Below, piece by piece: positions 1 through 8,002 of a stretch of DNA of 33,005 bases. The stretch covers positions 1-33,005 of the forward strand of contig NZ_AORV01000014.1 of the NCBI RefSeq assembly GCF_000350485.1. The letters are read 5' to 3'. A model generated the notes under the pieces. It ran no database searches. It was not told where the DNA came from and saw only the letters and a program-made list of their open reading frames with translations. Position 1 is the stretch's first letter, and every line of letters starts with the position of its first letter. The DNA comes from Ruminiclostridium cellobioparum subsp. termitidis CT1112. GTDB lineage: Bacteria > Bacillota > Clostridia > Acetivibrionales > DSM-1351. The position numbers and the translations under genes are program-made.

Positions 1-376
1 CTTGTTAGCTCATTAAAATTGCTGACTTTTTTCTAGTTCTTGTTTCCAAAAACCAGGTTGTAAAGTTCGCAAGTTACTCAATTTTTAGAATCCATTGGAT
101 TCTGGAATTTTAAAGAGTCCTTACAATGTACATCTACGATGTACATATACATTTGCATGTATTTTGTCACTGTTTACTTTTCAAAGTCCATCTCAAGATG
201 CTACATACTTCGCATTACTGCGTCAGATTTCATATTTTGCGCTGCTCACTTATCGCATAAGCTCCGCTGCTCGAAATTCATCTTCCTTGTACTGCTCGCA
301 TCTATCATCTTGATACCTTAAAAGTATTATTTCTGTTGACTTTCAAGGTTTTCACTGTTTGCTTGCCGCAAGCAGC
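1..376 (-). other. Probable leader (5' external spacer) of an rRNA operon reading leftward
   Basis: No credible protein is seen here. Read on the minus strand, two stretches (336-361 and 168-189) resemble the boxA-like ACTTTGAAAA...AACAGTG signature found in Firmicute rRNA leaders and spacers, and the last bases (about 1-30) resemble sequence seen just before a clostridial 16S gene. A strong promoter lies directly upstream (383-411). Short stems are present: 87-103 (8-bp arms, 1-nt centre) and 193-200 pairing with 306-313, as expected of an RNase III processing region. CTGCTC (plus strand) recurs at 242, 267 and 292, exactly 25 nt apart. The 16S gene itself would start beyond base 1, so this is an inference from leader-like sequence, not a direct rRNA match. 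Confidence 0.6.
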
Positions 377-382
377 TTAATT

Positions 383-411
383 ATAATATCACTTTGCTGT
401 TTCTTTGTCAA
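383..411 (-). promoter_or_regulatory. Strong sigma-A promoter, likely rRNA operon promoter
   Basis: On the minus strand TTGACA (406-411) and TATTAT (383-388) are separated by exactly 17 nt. The bases upstream of the -35 (about 412-445) are AT-rich with A and T tracts, like an UP element. Transcription would start near 375 and run toward base 1 through the leader. No open reading frame follows, which fits a stable-RNA promoter. Confidence 0.75.
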
Positions 412-664
412 CACTTTTTTTAATTATTGTTATGAGTTTTTTTCAAACCCCCATAACTCTGATTTACTTGGTGTTGCCGTTTGCGACAGCTTGGTTAGTA
501 TATCATCATGCAGTGAGTTATGGCAACGTATATTACTCCTGTATTTACGTGTTAAACTGATTTACAGCGGTTATTCTGCGTTATTCGCATATATTTCCCA
601 TTAAATGTCCGGTATTCTCAGGTTTCATATCTATTTTTTCAATATTTCCTGCATAAAATAATAT
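412..664. other. Spacer between helD and the rRNA promoter, no gene seen
   Basis: About 250 bases with no convincing coding sequence, RNA gene or terminator. The part next to the promoter is A/T-tract rich. A 6-bp inverted repeat (GTTATG...CATAAC, about 429-456) is too weak to call. Small frames here have no ribosome binding site. Confidence 0.5.
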
Positions 665-2917
665 TTACTCAATACCATTTAAATTATCGGGAATCAGCCT
701 GCTTTTCTTACCTGAATAAACTATTGATAATCTGTGTAATGCGCGGGTACAACAAATATATAAAAGCTGCCTGTCTTCCGCATCCCAATACATTTCATCA
801 TTTGCATCATAGACAAGCACCGCATCGAATTCCAGCCCCTTTGCCATATATACCGGAAGAATTGTAACCTTATTGATCGTATCAAAGGAATAAGTATTGA
901 TCAGTGCAGCACCAAGTTTACTTCCAATTTTCCTATATAGCTGTTCCGCACCCGTCATGCTTTTACATATAACAGCTATTGACTGAAATCCTTCAGTCCT
1001 ATATTTGCTGACCATACTTACCGCATATTCTTTCATCTGTCCACCACTCTCCGTACTGACAATTTCCGGCAGACTTTCATGCCTTTCGAAGCTTTCGACC
1101 TCCAAATGCCGATCACTGAAATGGGAGCTGAATTGATTAATCTCATAAGAACATCTGAAACTTTTATTCAACATAATGGTTGTACTTCTCTTTTTGTTAA
1201 GAATCTGCCTTATATCCGAGTATACAGATAAATCCGCTGTTTTTTCTATAGTCTGATTTATATCACCCAATACGGTAAACTTGGCATTTCCGAAGCATCT
1301 TTTCAGAATATCATAATGGACGGGATAATAATCCTGGGCTTCATCTACAACTACCTGCTTAATCTCCTTGTAATGCTCACATCCCCCCAGCATCAGCTTC
1401 ATTGCCAGAAGTACCATTGCATTATCATAACTCAAGACCGGCTTTTGCAGACCTCTACTTACATGGTTCATTATCTCTTCAATATTTTCAGGCAGACCTA
1501 TTCCTTCAGCAATCCTGTAAAACAGATTCCGGTCCCCTGCCAGTCTTTTGTACAGCACCATCACATCAACTCTTGAGAACTTCATAACCTCTCTTTTTAT
1601 TGCTGCATTTTCCTTTAGTGATAACAATCTGGTAAGCGTTTTAACTTCATAGATATGTTCCGGATATTCAGCGATAAACTTTTCAAGCTTCACAATCCGA
1701 TGTTTTCTTAACTCGTGAATTTTTATCATGATGCGTTTTTCTATTGTTTCCAGCCTCTTCTCCAGCGGCAGCAAAATCTCGTTCTGCTTTAAAAGCTCGG
1801 CTTTGGTCAGGTGTCTGTTTGCAATGCATTCACCATTGTAGTATATATCTCTGAAATCGATCATCCTGTGTTCGAAATATTTAAGATATCTTTCTATGAT
1901 AAATAAAAATTCTTTTGACAGTATAAATTCCATGCTGCTTTTAATTAAATTCTTTTTGTTTATATCTTTGGTGGATATTATTTCTTCTATTAAGGTATTA
2001 CGATTGGCAATTTCAATTTTTTCTTCAAAGGTATTATTAAATATTTCTTCCATTGTAAGAGCCTGAATATTCTTTTCACCCAATTCAGGCAATACACTGT
2101 CAATGTATTTTTCAAAGAGGTTATTAGGTGTAATAAGTATGATATTATTGGAACTGAGATTTCCGGTTAAACCATGATACATAAGATAGGCAACTCTGTG
2201 AAGTGCTACCGAGGTCTTTCCGCTTCCCGCTACCCCCTGCACCATCAGGAGATCATTTTCAATATCTCTTATTATAATGTCTTGCTCCTTTTGTATTGTT
2301 TCAACAATACTTTTCATTTTTGCAGAAGCATTCTGGGACAATGCCTGTTTCAACATATCATCCATGATAGTCATGCTTGAATCGAAAAAATATTGTATCT
2401 CACCCTTTTTTATTTCAAATTGTCTTTTGAGTGAAACTTCCCCTTCAATTATTCCGTATGGTGCCTTATAGCTGGCCTTTCCCAGACCAAAGCGGTAAAA
2501 AATACTGGATATGGGCGCTCTCCAGTCACAAATATAAGTTTGGCGGGTTTTTTCATCGGTAAGGTTTCCAAGGCCAATATATATATTCTCCTTGTCAAAT
2601 CCATCTTCGGTAAAGTCAATTCTGGCAAAGTACGGCGACTGCTGCATCCTGTCGTATTTCCGTATTCTTGCCTCGGTAGCCTCATAATCATATGTTTGAA
2701 CTTCAATAGGATTCAGGTATTGTATTGCATCGGACAGTTTTTCAAAATCATTGGAGTAATGAGTGGTGTTTTCATACATATCCTTCCTATCGGCTATTAA
2801 CTGCCCCTTTTTATTTTTAAGCCTGTCTATTTCAGCCGACAGCTGATTTTTAATAATCTCTTTAATCCTGCCAAGATAATTCTTTTCCGATACAAACTGT
2901 TCCTGGTAATTATCCAT
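665..2917 (-). CDS. helD: HelD-like superfamily 1 helicase / RNA polymerase recycling ATPase
   Basis: This 750-residue protein has the motif set of UvrD/Rep superfamily 1 helicases: Walker A GVAGSGKTS at about residues 228-236, Walker B VVVDEAQD, motif III LGDINQT, motif V MAKGLEFDAVLV and motif VI YICCTRA near the C-terminus. The long charged N-terminal 70 residues look like a coiled coil. In Bacillus subtilis HelD (774 aa) a similar N-terminal arm enters the RNA polymerase secondary channel and the ATPase releases stalled polymerase from DNA, so the same role is inferred from length and architecture. The start follows a strong GGAGGAGAGG site 7 bases upstream. The gene stands alone between gyrA and a probable rRNA operon. 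A plain UvrD-like DNA helicase is the alternative, but the arm and length favour HelD. Confidence 0.85.
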   Translation of the reverse strand: MDNYQEQFVSEKNYLGRIKEIIKNQLSAEIDRLKNKKGQLIADRKDMYENTTHYSNDFEKLSDAIQYLNPIEVQTYDYEATEARIRKYDRMQQSPYFARIDFTEDGFDKENIYIGLGNLTDEKTRQTYICDWRAPISSIFYRFGLGKASYKAPYGIIEGEVSLKRQFEIKKGEIQYFFDSSMTIMDDMLKQALSQNASAKMKSIVETIQKEQDIIIRDIENDLLMVQGVAGSGKTSVALHRVAYLMYHGLTGNLSSNNIILITPNNLFEKYIDSVLPELGEKNIQALTMEEIFNNTFEEKIEIANRNTLIEEIISTKDINKKNLIKSSMEFILSKEFLFIIERYLKYFEHRMIDFRDIYYNGECIANRHLTKAELLKQNEILLPLEKRLETIEKRIMIKIHELRKHRIVKLEKFIAEYPEHIYEVKTLTRLLSLKENAAIKREVMKFSRVDVMVLYKRLAGDRNLFYRIAEGIGLPENIEEIMNHVSRGLQKPVLSYDNAMVLLAMKLMLGGCEHYKEIKQVVVDEAQDYYPVHYDILKRCFGNAKFTVLGDINQTIEKTADLSVYSDIRQILNKKRSTTIMLNKSFRCSYEINQFSSHFSDRHLEVESFERHESLPEIVSTESGGQMKEYAVSMVSKYRTEGFQSIAVICKSMTGAEQLYRKIGSKLGAALINTYSFDTINKVTILPVYMAKGLEFDAVLVYDANDEMYWDAEDRQLLYICCTRALHRLSIVYSGKKSRLIPDNLNGIE

Positions 2918-3246
2918 TATATTACCTCTCCTCCGACTTAAATACTAGACATTAAATATTAGACAATATATATTAAACGCGTCTGCCAGTTTTTCCTTTA
3001 TAATATTTACATTTTATATAAAATCTACAATATGAAGATGACCATATATTCAGATGGCACAAAAAGAGAGCATACACGTAGTATACTCTCCTTCTGTGAA
3101 GTTTGTCCTATTTCCAATATTAAAGTCAGCCGCAGGTTTACCGCTTACCCCATGGAACTGTGTAATAAATGCTGGTATAGCCTGTTACCGGCTTTGGAAT
3201 AGTCATATTTATAAAAAAATTACTGCTCACTTAATTAATTAGGACA
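2918..3246. other. gyrA-helD spacer
   Basis: This 329-base stretch holds the gyrA terminator (3061-3090) and, nearer helD, an AT-rich section that should contain the helD promoter, although no clean -35/-10 pair stands out. A 62-codon plus-strand frame (3054-3242) has no ribosome binding site, runs through the terminator hairpin and is considered spurious. Confidence 0.5.
3061..3090 (-). terminator. Rho-independent terminator downstream of gyrA
   Basis: On the minus strand GAGAGTATAC (3090-3081) pairs with GTATGCTCTC (3075-3066) around a 5-nt loop; one pair is G-U in the RNA. Five T residues follow at 3065-3061. On the plus strand the same pair is a C-A mismatch and there is no T-run, so it serves the leftward transcript. 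It lies about 150 bases past the gyrA stop. Confidence 0.75.
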
Positions 3247-5763
3247 TTACAGCTGATCGTCCGTTTCCTCAGGGCTTTCACCTTCCGTATCTTCACAGTC
3301 GGTACCCTCCGGGCATTCTTCATTTATCATTCTGGCCATACTTACAACGTTATTGCCCTCGCTCATTCTCATAAGTGTTACTCCCTGAGTCGCACGTCCG
3401 AGAATACTTATTTCGTTAACTTTCATTCTAATGATACTTCCGTCCGAACTAATTAATATTATATCATCTTCTTCAGAAACAAGCATCATTCCTATGGATT
3501 TTCCGGTTTTCTCGGTAATTCTGTAGGTCAATATACCCTTACCACCCCTTGTCTGAACCTTGTACTCTTCAAGCTCCGTCCTCTTACCAAAGCCATTCTC
3601 GGTTACGACCAGAAGGGTTGTATTGTCGGTAACAACCTCCATGCCAATTACATAGTCATCCTCATCCAGCTCAATGCCTTTAACACCCTGGGATACACGT
3701 CCTATAGGCCTGGCATCGGTTTCTTTGAAACGGATTGCCATTCCGTTAACAGTTGAGAGCATTATATCCTGATTTCCGTCTGTAAGTTTAACATCTATAA
3801 GTTCGTCATTCTCTCTGAGTGTTACTGCCGCCAGTCCGCCTTTTCTAATGTTATCATACTCCATCAGATCAGTTTTCTTGACCAGACCGTTACGTGTGGC
3901 CATTACCAGGTATAGGCCTTCCCTATATTCCTGAATCGGAATTACAGTGGTTACCTTCTCATCACCATTCAGCTGCAGCAGATTTACTATTGCTGTACCC
4001 TTGGCCTGTCTACCGGCTTCCGGAATCTCATACGCCTTAAGTCTGTAAACCCTTCCTTTGTTGGTAAAGAACATGATGAAGTTATGGGTTGAGGTTACAA
4101 AAAGATTTTTAACAAAATCTTCTTCTCTGGTGCTAAGCCCGATTATTCCCTTTCCTCCGCGTCTCTGGCTCTTGTAAGTATCTGCTGGGAGCCTCTTGAC
4201 GTATCCGAAATGAGTCATTGTTATAACACTCTCTTCTTCCTGAATGAGATCTTCAATGTCAATTTCGTCTTCATCAATTTCTAATTTAGTCCTCCTGTCA
4301 TCAGCATATTTATTTTTAATTACATCCAATTCTTCTTTAATTATCTGATGAACAAGGATTCCGTTAGCTAAAACATCTTTATAATATTTGATCTTCTCAA
4401 GCAGCTCGTTATATTCATTTTCCAGCTTCTCTCTTTCCAGTCCGGTAAGTCGTCCCAATCTCATATCTACAATTGCCTGGGACTGCTTTTCGCTGAAGCC
4501 GAATCTCTCCGACAGACCTTCTTTAGCCAAAGCTTCAGTTTTGGAATTTCTGATTATTTTAATAACTTCATCCAGATGGTCAAGTGCCACCTTTAAGCCT
4601 TCCAATATATGAGCCCTTGCCTCTGCCTTGTCAAGTTCAAACTTTGTTCTGCGTCTGACAACATCTTCCTGATGAGCTATGTAATAATCAATAGCCTGTC
4701 TTAAATTCAAAGTTCTCGGCTCATAGAGATTATCCTCGGTTGGAACAATGGCAACCATATTGACACTGAAGGTCTCTTGCAGCTGGGTGTTTTTATATAA
4801 TTGATTCAATACGACATTTGGATTTGCATCACGTTTAAGTTCTATAACAATTCTTACAGGTTCTTCTCTGCCTGATTCATCCTGCAGGAAGGATATACCC
4901 TCCAACCTTTTATCCTTAACCAGTTCAGCAATTTTCTCAATGAGCCGCGCCTTATTAACCAGATATGGTATTTCAGTTACAATGATCCTATGCCTGTTTC
5001 CATGCATTTCTTCTATAGTTGCTTCAGAGCGGACAACAAGCCTGCCTCTTCCGGTCCTGTATGCATCTCTGATTCCTTTTTTACCAATAATCTTTGCAGC
5101 TGTTGGAAAATCAGGTCCCTTTATATACTGCATTAATTCATCTATGGTTATTTCCGGGTTGTCAATAACGGCATATATCCCATCAATAACCTCTCCCAAA
5201 TTGTGAGGTGGAATATTGGTGGCCATACCAACGGCAATACCTGAAGAACCGTTGACCAACAGATTTGGAAATCTGGATGGCAAAACAACAGGTTCGACCT
5301 CATGCTCATCGAAGTTTGGTTTAAAATCTACGGTATCCTTGTTAATATCGGCAAGCATCTCCATGGATATTTTAGCAAGCCTTGCCTCAGTATATCTCAT
5401 TGCAGCCGCAGCATCACCGTCACGGGAACCGAAATTGCCATGCCCGTCGACAAGCGGATGTCTCAGAGAAAAATCCTGTGCCATACGCACAAGACTGTCA
5501 TAAACAGCAGCATCACCGTGCGGGTGGAAACTTTTCAAAGCTTCACCAACGGTTGCAACAGATTTTCTGTATGGCTTATCCGGTGTAAATCCAGAAGAAT
5601 ACATAGTGTAAAGTATACGCCTATGCACCGGTTTTAAACCGTCACGAACATCAGGTAGTGCTCTGTCAATAATTACACTCATAGCATAGTCTATAAAAGA
5701 CTTTTTCATTTCAGATTCAATGTCTATGGGAATAATTCTCTGCTCCCTTATTTCATCTGCCAT
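3247..5763 (-). CDS. gyrA: DNA gyrase subunit A
   Basis: GyrA is the breakage-reunion subunit of gyrase, which with GyrB introduces negative supercoils. The 838 residues contain the quinolone-resistance region [11 protein letters not shown] (80-90), the catalytic tyrosine in [10 protein letters not shown] (Tyr124), the GyrA box QRRGGKG that permits DNA wrapping, and six-bladed C-terminal repeats followed by an acidic Glu/Asp-rich tail typical of gyrase rather than ParC. Ala85 occupies the position of E. coli Ser83, while Asp89 (E. coli Asp87) is kept. The start has an AGAGGTAAT ribosome binding site. The gene is separate from gyrB, which lies on the other side of the origin, unlike the common gyrB-gyrA order. 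A TGGACA-17-TACAAT promoter lies about 75 bases upstream. Confidence 0.97.
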   Translation of the reverse strand: MADEIREQRIIPIDIESEMKKSFIDYAMSVIIDRALPDVRDGLKPVHRRILYTMYSSGFTPDKPYRKSVATVGEALKSFHPHGDAAVYDSLVRMAQDFSLRHPLVDGHGNFGSRDGDAAAAMRYTEARLAKISMEMLADINKDTVDFKPNFDEHEVEPVVLPSRFPNLLVNGSSGIAVGMATNIPPHNLGEVIDGIYAVIDNPEITIDELMQYIKGPDFPTAAKIIGKKGIRDAYRTGRGRLVVRSEATIEEMHGNRHRIIVTEIPYLVNKARLIEKIAELVKDKRLEGISFLQDESGREEPVRIVIELKRDANPNVVLNQLYKNTQLQETFSVNMVAIVPTEDNLYEPRTLNLRQAIDYYIAHQEDVVRRRTKFELDKAEARAHILEGLKVALDHLDEVIKIIRNSKTEALAKEGLSERFGFSEKQSQAIVDMRLGRLTGLEREKLENEYNELLEKIKYYKDVLANGILVHQIIKEELDVIKNKYADDRRTKLEIDEDEIDIEDLIQEEESVITMTHFGYVKRLPADTYKSQRRGGKGIIGLSTREEDFVKNLFVTSTHNFIMFFTNKGRVYRLKAYEIPEAGRQAKGTAIVNLLQLNGDEKVTTVIPIQEYREGLYLVMATRNGLVKKTDLMEYDNIRKGGLAAVTLRENDELIDVKLTDGNQDIMLSTVNGMAIRFKETDARPIGRVSQGVKGIELDEDDYVIGMEVVTDNTTLLVVTENGFGKRTELEEYKVQTRGGKGILTYRITEKTGKSIGMMLVSEEDDIILISSDGSIIRMKVNEISILGRATQGVTLMRMSEGNNVVSMARMINEECPEGTDCEDTEGESPEETDDQL

Positions 5764-5836
5764 TTAATTTATTACCTCTTTTCATATTATAAAAACCCTT
5801 TTGCTTGTAGTACATTTCTCAAGTTGTCCACTATAT

Positions 5837-5865
5837 ATTGTAATAAAAATTTAACGAACTGTCCA
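5837..5865 (-). promoter_or_regulatory. Putative gyrA promoter
   Basis: On the minus strand TGGACA (5865-5860) and TACAAT (5842-5837) are 17 nt apart, each one base off consensus. The -35 hexamer lies inside the left arm of the 16-bp inverted repeat. Transcription would give gyrA a 5' leader of about 65 nt. Confidence 0.6.
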
Positions 5866-6128
5866 CTTTTTTGTCTAAAAGCCAATTCGCTGTAATGCTG
5901 ACAGCCAATTAAACCCAATTCCGGCGGATACTAAATATTAACTTTACAACTATATTATGGCCCAGCTATTACTGCCTTAGCCTGAGTTTTCTTACAGAGC
6001 TGTTGATAATTATTATAAAATCGAATAAGTTATCCGGATTTGCTGTTAAATGTGTGGAAAATAACAGAATTTTAACTGTTCTTCTTTTAAATGCGGTCAT
6101 TCTTTTTTCAAGAAAAAAGTGGACAGTT
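5857..6128. repeat. Perfect 16-bp inverted repeat bracketing 240 bp
   Basis: AACTGTCCACTTTTTT at 5857-5872 is the exact reverse complement of 6113-6128. The enclosed 240 bases have no convincing gene. The right arm supplies a plus-strand TGGACA (6120-6125) with TATAAT 16 nt further (6142-6147), mirroring the gyrA promoter in the left arm, so both arms carry outward-facing promoter -35 elements. Target-site duplications are not obvious. It may be a miniature inverted-repeat element, a remnant of a larger insertion, or a regulatory pair. Confidence 0.6.
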
Positions 6129-6201
6129 AAACCGTCCACAATATAATATAAAATTGCTATTTGATTTGCCATAGTCAGTTTATATTGTTTTGCTGTTAAA
6201 C

Positions 6202-7047
6202 TTATGCCATATTGTTCTTTGGTACCCTTACTACAAACTCTATGTAATCGCCTCTGTCAATCTGAGCTGCTTTGGCATTGACTCCCGACTGTTTCATGAT
6301 ATCAATGGCCTGTTTGATCGTATTAACAAAGATTCTTACGTCCTTGATGGCTTTGGTCATTTTTCTGTCGGCAGGTTTTTGTCTTATATCCCTGGAGAAC
6401 TTGTCAATTGCCTTTTCCACAAGTTCTTCAGTTTTCTTGACATTCAGGCCTCTTTCACACACAAGTTTCAGCACCTTTAACTGGAGCTGTTCGTCATGAA
6501 GCTTTAATAATGCCCTGGCATGCCTTTCGGTGAGATTATTGTCCGACAGAATCTTTTTTACCAGAGGAGACAGCTTCAGAAGCCTGATTTTATTTGCAAT
6601 GGTTGATTGGCTTTTTCCTATCTTTTGTGCCAGTTCCTCCTGTGTAAAGCCATGTTCATTAATGAGATTGCTGTAACCTTCAGCTTCCTCCATGTAGCTG
6701 AGATCCTCTCTCTGTAGATTTTCAATAAGTGCCATTACCGCAGAGTCGTTATCATCAACATTGATGATTATAGCAGGAATTTCCTTAAGTCCTGCCATTG
6801 TAGCGGCTCTCAGTCTTCTTTCTCCTGCCACAAGTTCATATGTACTGTGTGAAATCTTTCTTACATTTATGGGCTGCAGTACTCCATATTGTTTTATGGA
6901 TTCACACAGTTCCTCAAGCGCAAATTTATTGAACTGCTTTCTTGGCTGGTATGGATTAGGTCTGATATAGTCTATACCAACATAAGTAATGTTTTTTAAA
7001 TCGTCCTTTTTTTCCTGCTTTGAAAACTGAATCTTGCTTTCTAACAT
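6202..7047 (-). CDS. noc: Nucleoid occlusion protein Noc (ParB-family CTPase)
   Basis: Noc binds chromosomal sites as a CTP-dependent clamp and keeps division septa off the nucleoid. The 281 residues have the ParB nucleotide-binding motifs GERRLRA (75-81) and ENLQRED (109-115), followed by the helix-turn-helix around TQEELAQKIGKSQSTIANKIRLL (135-157) and a C-terminal dimerisation segment. Its place directly after rsmG is where yyaA/noc sits in Bacillus, and a second, canonical parB is present beside parA at 21.9 kb, so this copy is assigned Noc. The start follows AAAGGATGG. The N-terminus is charged and lacks the clear amphipathic membrane-targeting helix seen at the start of B. subtilis Noc, so membrane tethering is doubtful. 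A plain ParB paralogue is the alternative. Confidence 0.85.
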   Translation of the reverse strand: MLESKIQFSKQEKKDDLKNITYVGIDYIRPNPYQPRKQFNKFALEELCESIKQYGVLQPINVRKISHSTYELVAGERRLRAATMAGLKEIPAIIINVDDNDSAVMALIENLQREDLSYMEEAEGYSNLINEHGFTQEELAQKIGKSQSTIANKIRLLKLSPLVKKILSDNNLTERHARALLKLHDEQLQLKVLKLVCERGLNVKKTEELVEKAIDKFSRDIRQKPADRKMTKAIKDVRIFVNTIKQAIDIMKQSGVNAKAAQIDRGDYIEFVVRVPKNNMA

Positions 7048-7206
7048 AACGGCACCATCCTTTGTATATTTTTTATTGTTCTCTTAAGCAATCTACCATA
7101 TGTTGTAAATTACACACAAAGGATTATTCTTTTCTTTTATTCCATTTCCTTTATTACCAGATAAAAATCGTTCGATAAAAAATTATAAAAAGGTTGATAA
7201 TAATAC

Positions 7207-7950
7207 TTATATCAACGGCTCTTTAGAGGGTTTTCCAGCTTTCCTTGGGTATTTTGTCGGCGTCTGTCTAAACTTTTTTATGATGACGACATTTCTTTCT
7301 ATATTAGTCTTTGGTAGCTCCAATTTTTCAATTTTTACGATTTTTCCTCCTAAAATGTCGAGAGCTTTTGCGCTGACGTCAAATTCTTCAGTGTTACTCC
7401 CCTTCATAGCGATAAAAATCCCGTTTATTTTCACAAAAGGCAGACAATATTCGAGTAAAACCGGAAGATTTGCAACCGCACGGGCTACAGCAATATCGTA
7501 TTTTTCTCGGTGCTGGTGATTGGCTCCGTAGTCTTCAGCCCGCCCATGAATTGTTTTTATCTCTGACATTTCCTTCTGTCCGGAAATATTTGCTGCAATT
7601 ATTACCTCATTTAAAAACTTGATTCTTTTGTCCAGGGAATCCAGCAATGTTATTTCCAGCATTGGGTTTGTTATCTTTAAAGGTATGCCTGGAAAACCGG
7701 CTCCTGTGCCGACATCAATCAGTTTTAGCTTTTCGTTTTTTATATATGGAAGTATGCTCATGGAATCAATAAAATGTTTTATTATTATTTCCCTGTCTTC
7801 TTCAATAGCCGTTAAATTGATTTTTTGATTCCATTCCTTCAGCAGCTCCATATATGTTTCAAACTGGCTGATCTGCTGTCCGGAAAGTTCTTTTCCATAA
7901 TGGGCTGCTCCCTCCGCCAGCAGTTGGGTTAATTCCTTGTCCAATGCCAT
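7207..7950 (-). CDS. rsmG: 16S rRNA (guanine-N7)-methyltransferase RsmG
   Basis: RsmG (GidB) transfers a methyl group from S-adenosylmethionine to N7 of G527 in the 530 loop of 16S rRNA; its loss gives low-level streptomycin resistance in other bacteria. The 247 residues show the SAM-binding motif LIDVGTGAGFPGIPLKI at about 77-93 and the family signature WNQKINLTAIEE near 40-52, with a basic C-terminal tail (about 230-240). The usual family length is about 210-240. It lies 52 bases after mnmG in the same orientation, as in most Firmicutes, and is probably co-transcribed with mnmE-mnmG. A 159-base gap separates it from noc. Confidence 0.96.
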   Translation of the reverse strand: MALDKELTQLLAEGAAHYGKELSGQQISQFETYMELLKEWNQKINLTAIEEDREIIIKHFIDSMSILPYIKNEKLKLIDVGTGAGFPGIPLKITNPMLEITLLDSLDKRIKFLNEVIIAANISGQKEMSEIKTIHGRAEDYGANHQHREKYDIAVARAVANLPVLLEYCLPFVKINGIFIAMKGSNTEEFDVSAKALDILGGKIVKIEKLELPKTNIERNVVIIKKFRQTPTKYPRKAGKPSKEPLI

Positions 7951-8002
7951 ATTTTCCTCCCAATTTCTTCTAAATTTCCTCCAAACTATTGTACACTTTA
8001 TT

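Larger units (their letters stand above)
5764..6201. other. gyrA-noc spacer with inverted-repeat element
   Basis: This 438-base AT-rich stretch carries four copies of a GTCCAC-type motif (5826-5832, 5861-5866, 6119-6124 inverted, 6133-6138), two of them inside a perfect 16-bp inverted repeat (5857-5872 and 6113-6128). A 67-codon minus-strand frame (5969-6172) starts outside the repeat, lacks a ribosome binding site and resembles nothing I know. Single DnaA-box-like words such as TTATCCGGA near 6032 are too degenerate to call. Confidence 0.55.

Noticed and set aside
95-604. Small plus-strand frames in the left end
   Set aside because: They are antisense to a promoter and rRNA-leader-like sequence, with no ribosome binding sites or protein-like composition.
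3054-3242. 62-codon plus-strand frame downstream of gyrA
   Set aside because: No ribosome binding site and it crosses the gyrA terminator hairpin.
3100-3246. Possible riboswitch-like or structured RNA after gyrA (GGTAAACC and GGTAACAGG words on the minus strand)
   Set aside because: The words do not assemble into any riboswitch core that I know, and the position is a 3' untranslated region before a terminator.
5860-5870. LexA/Cheo-box reading of CGAACTGTCC near the gyrA promoter
   Set aside because: The GAAC half is present but the required GTTC partner at four-base spacing is missing.
5969-6172. 67-codon minus-strand frame in the gyrA-noc spacer
   Set aside because: No ribosome binding site, no recognisable domain, and it runs through the inverted-repeat arm and a putative promoter.
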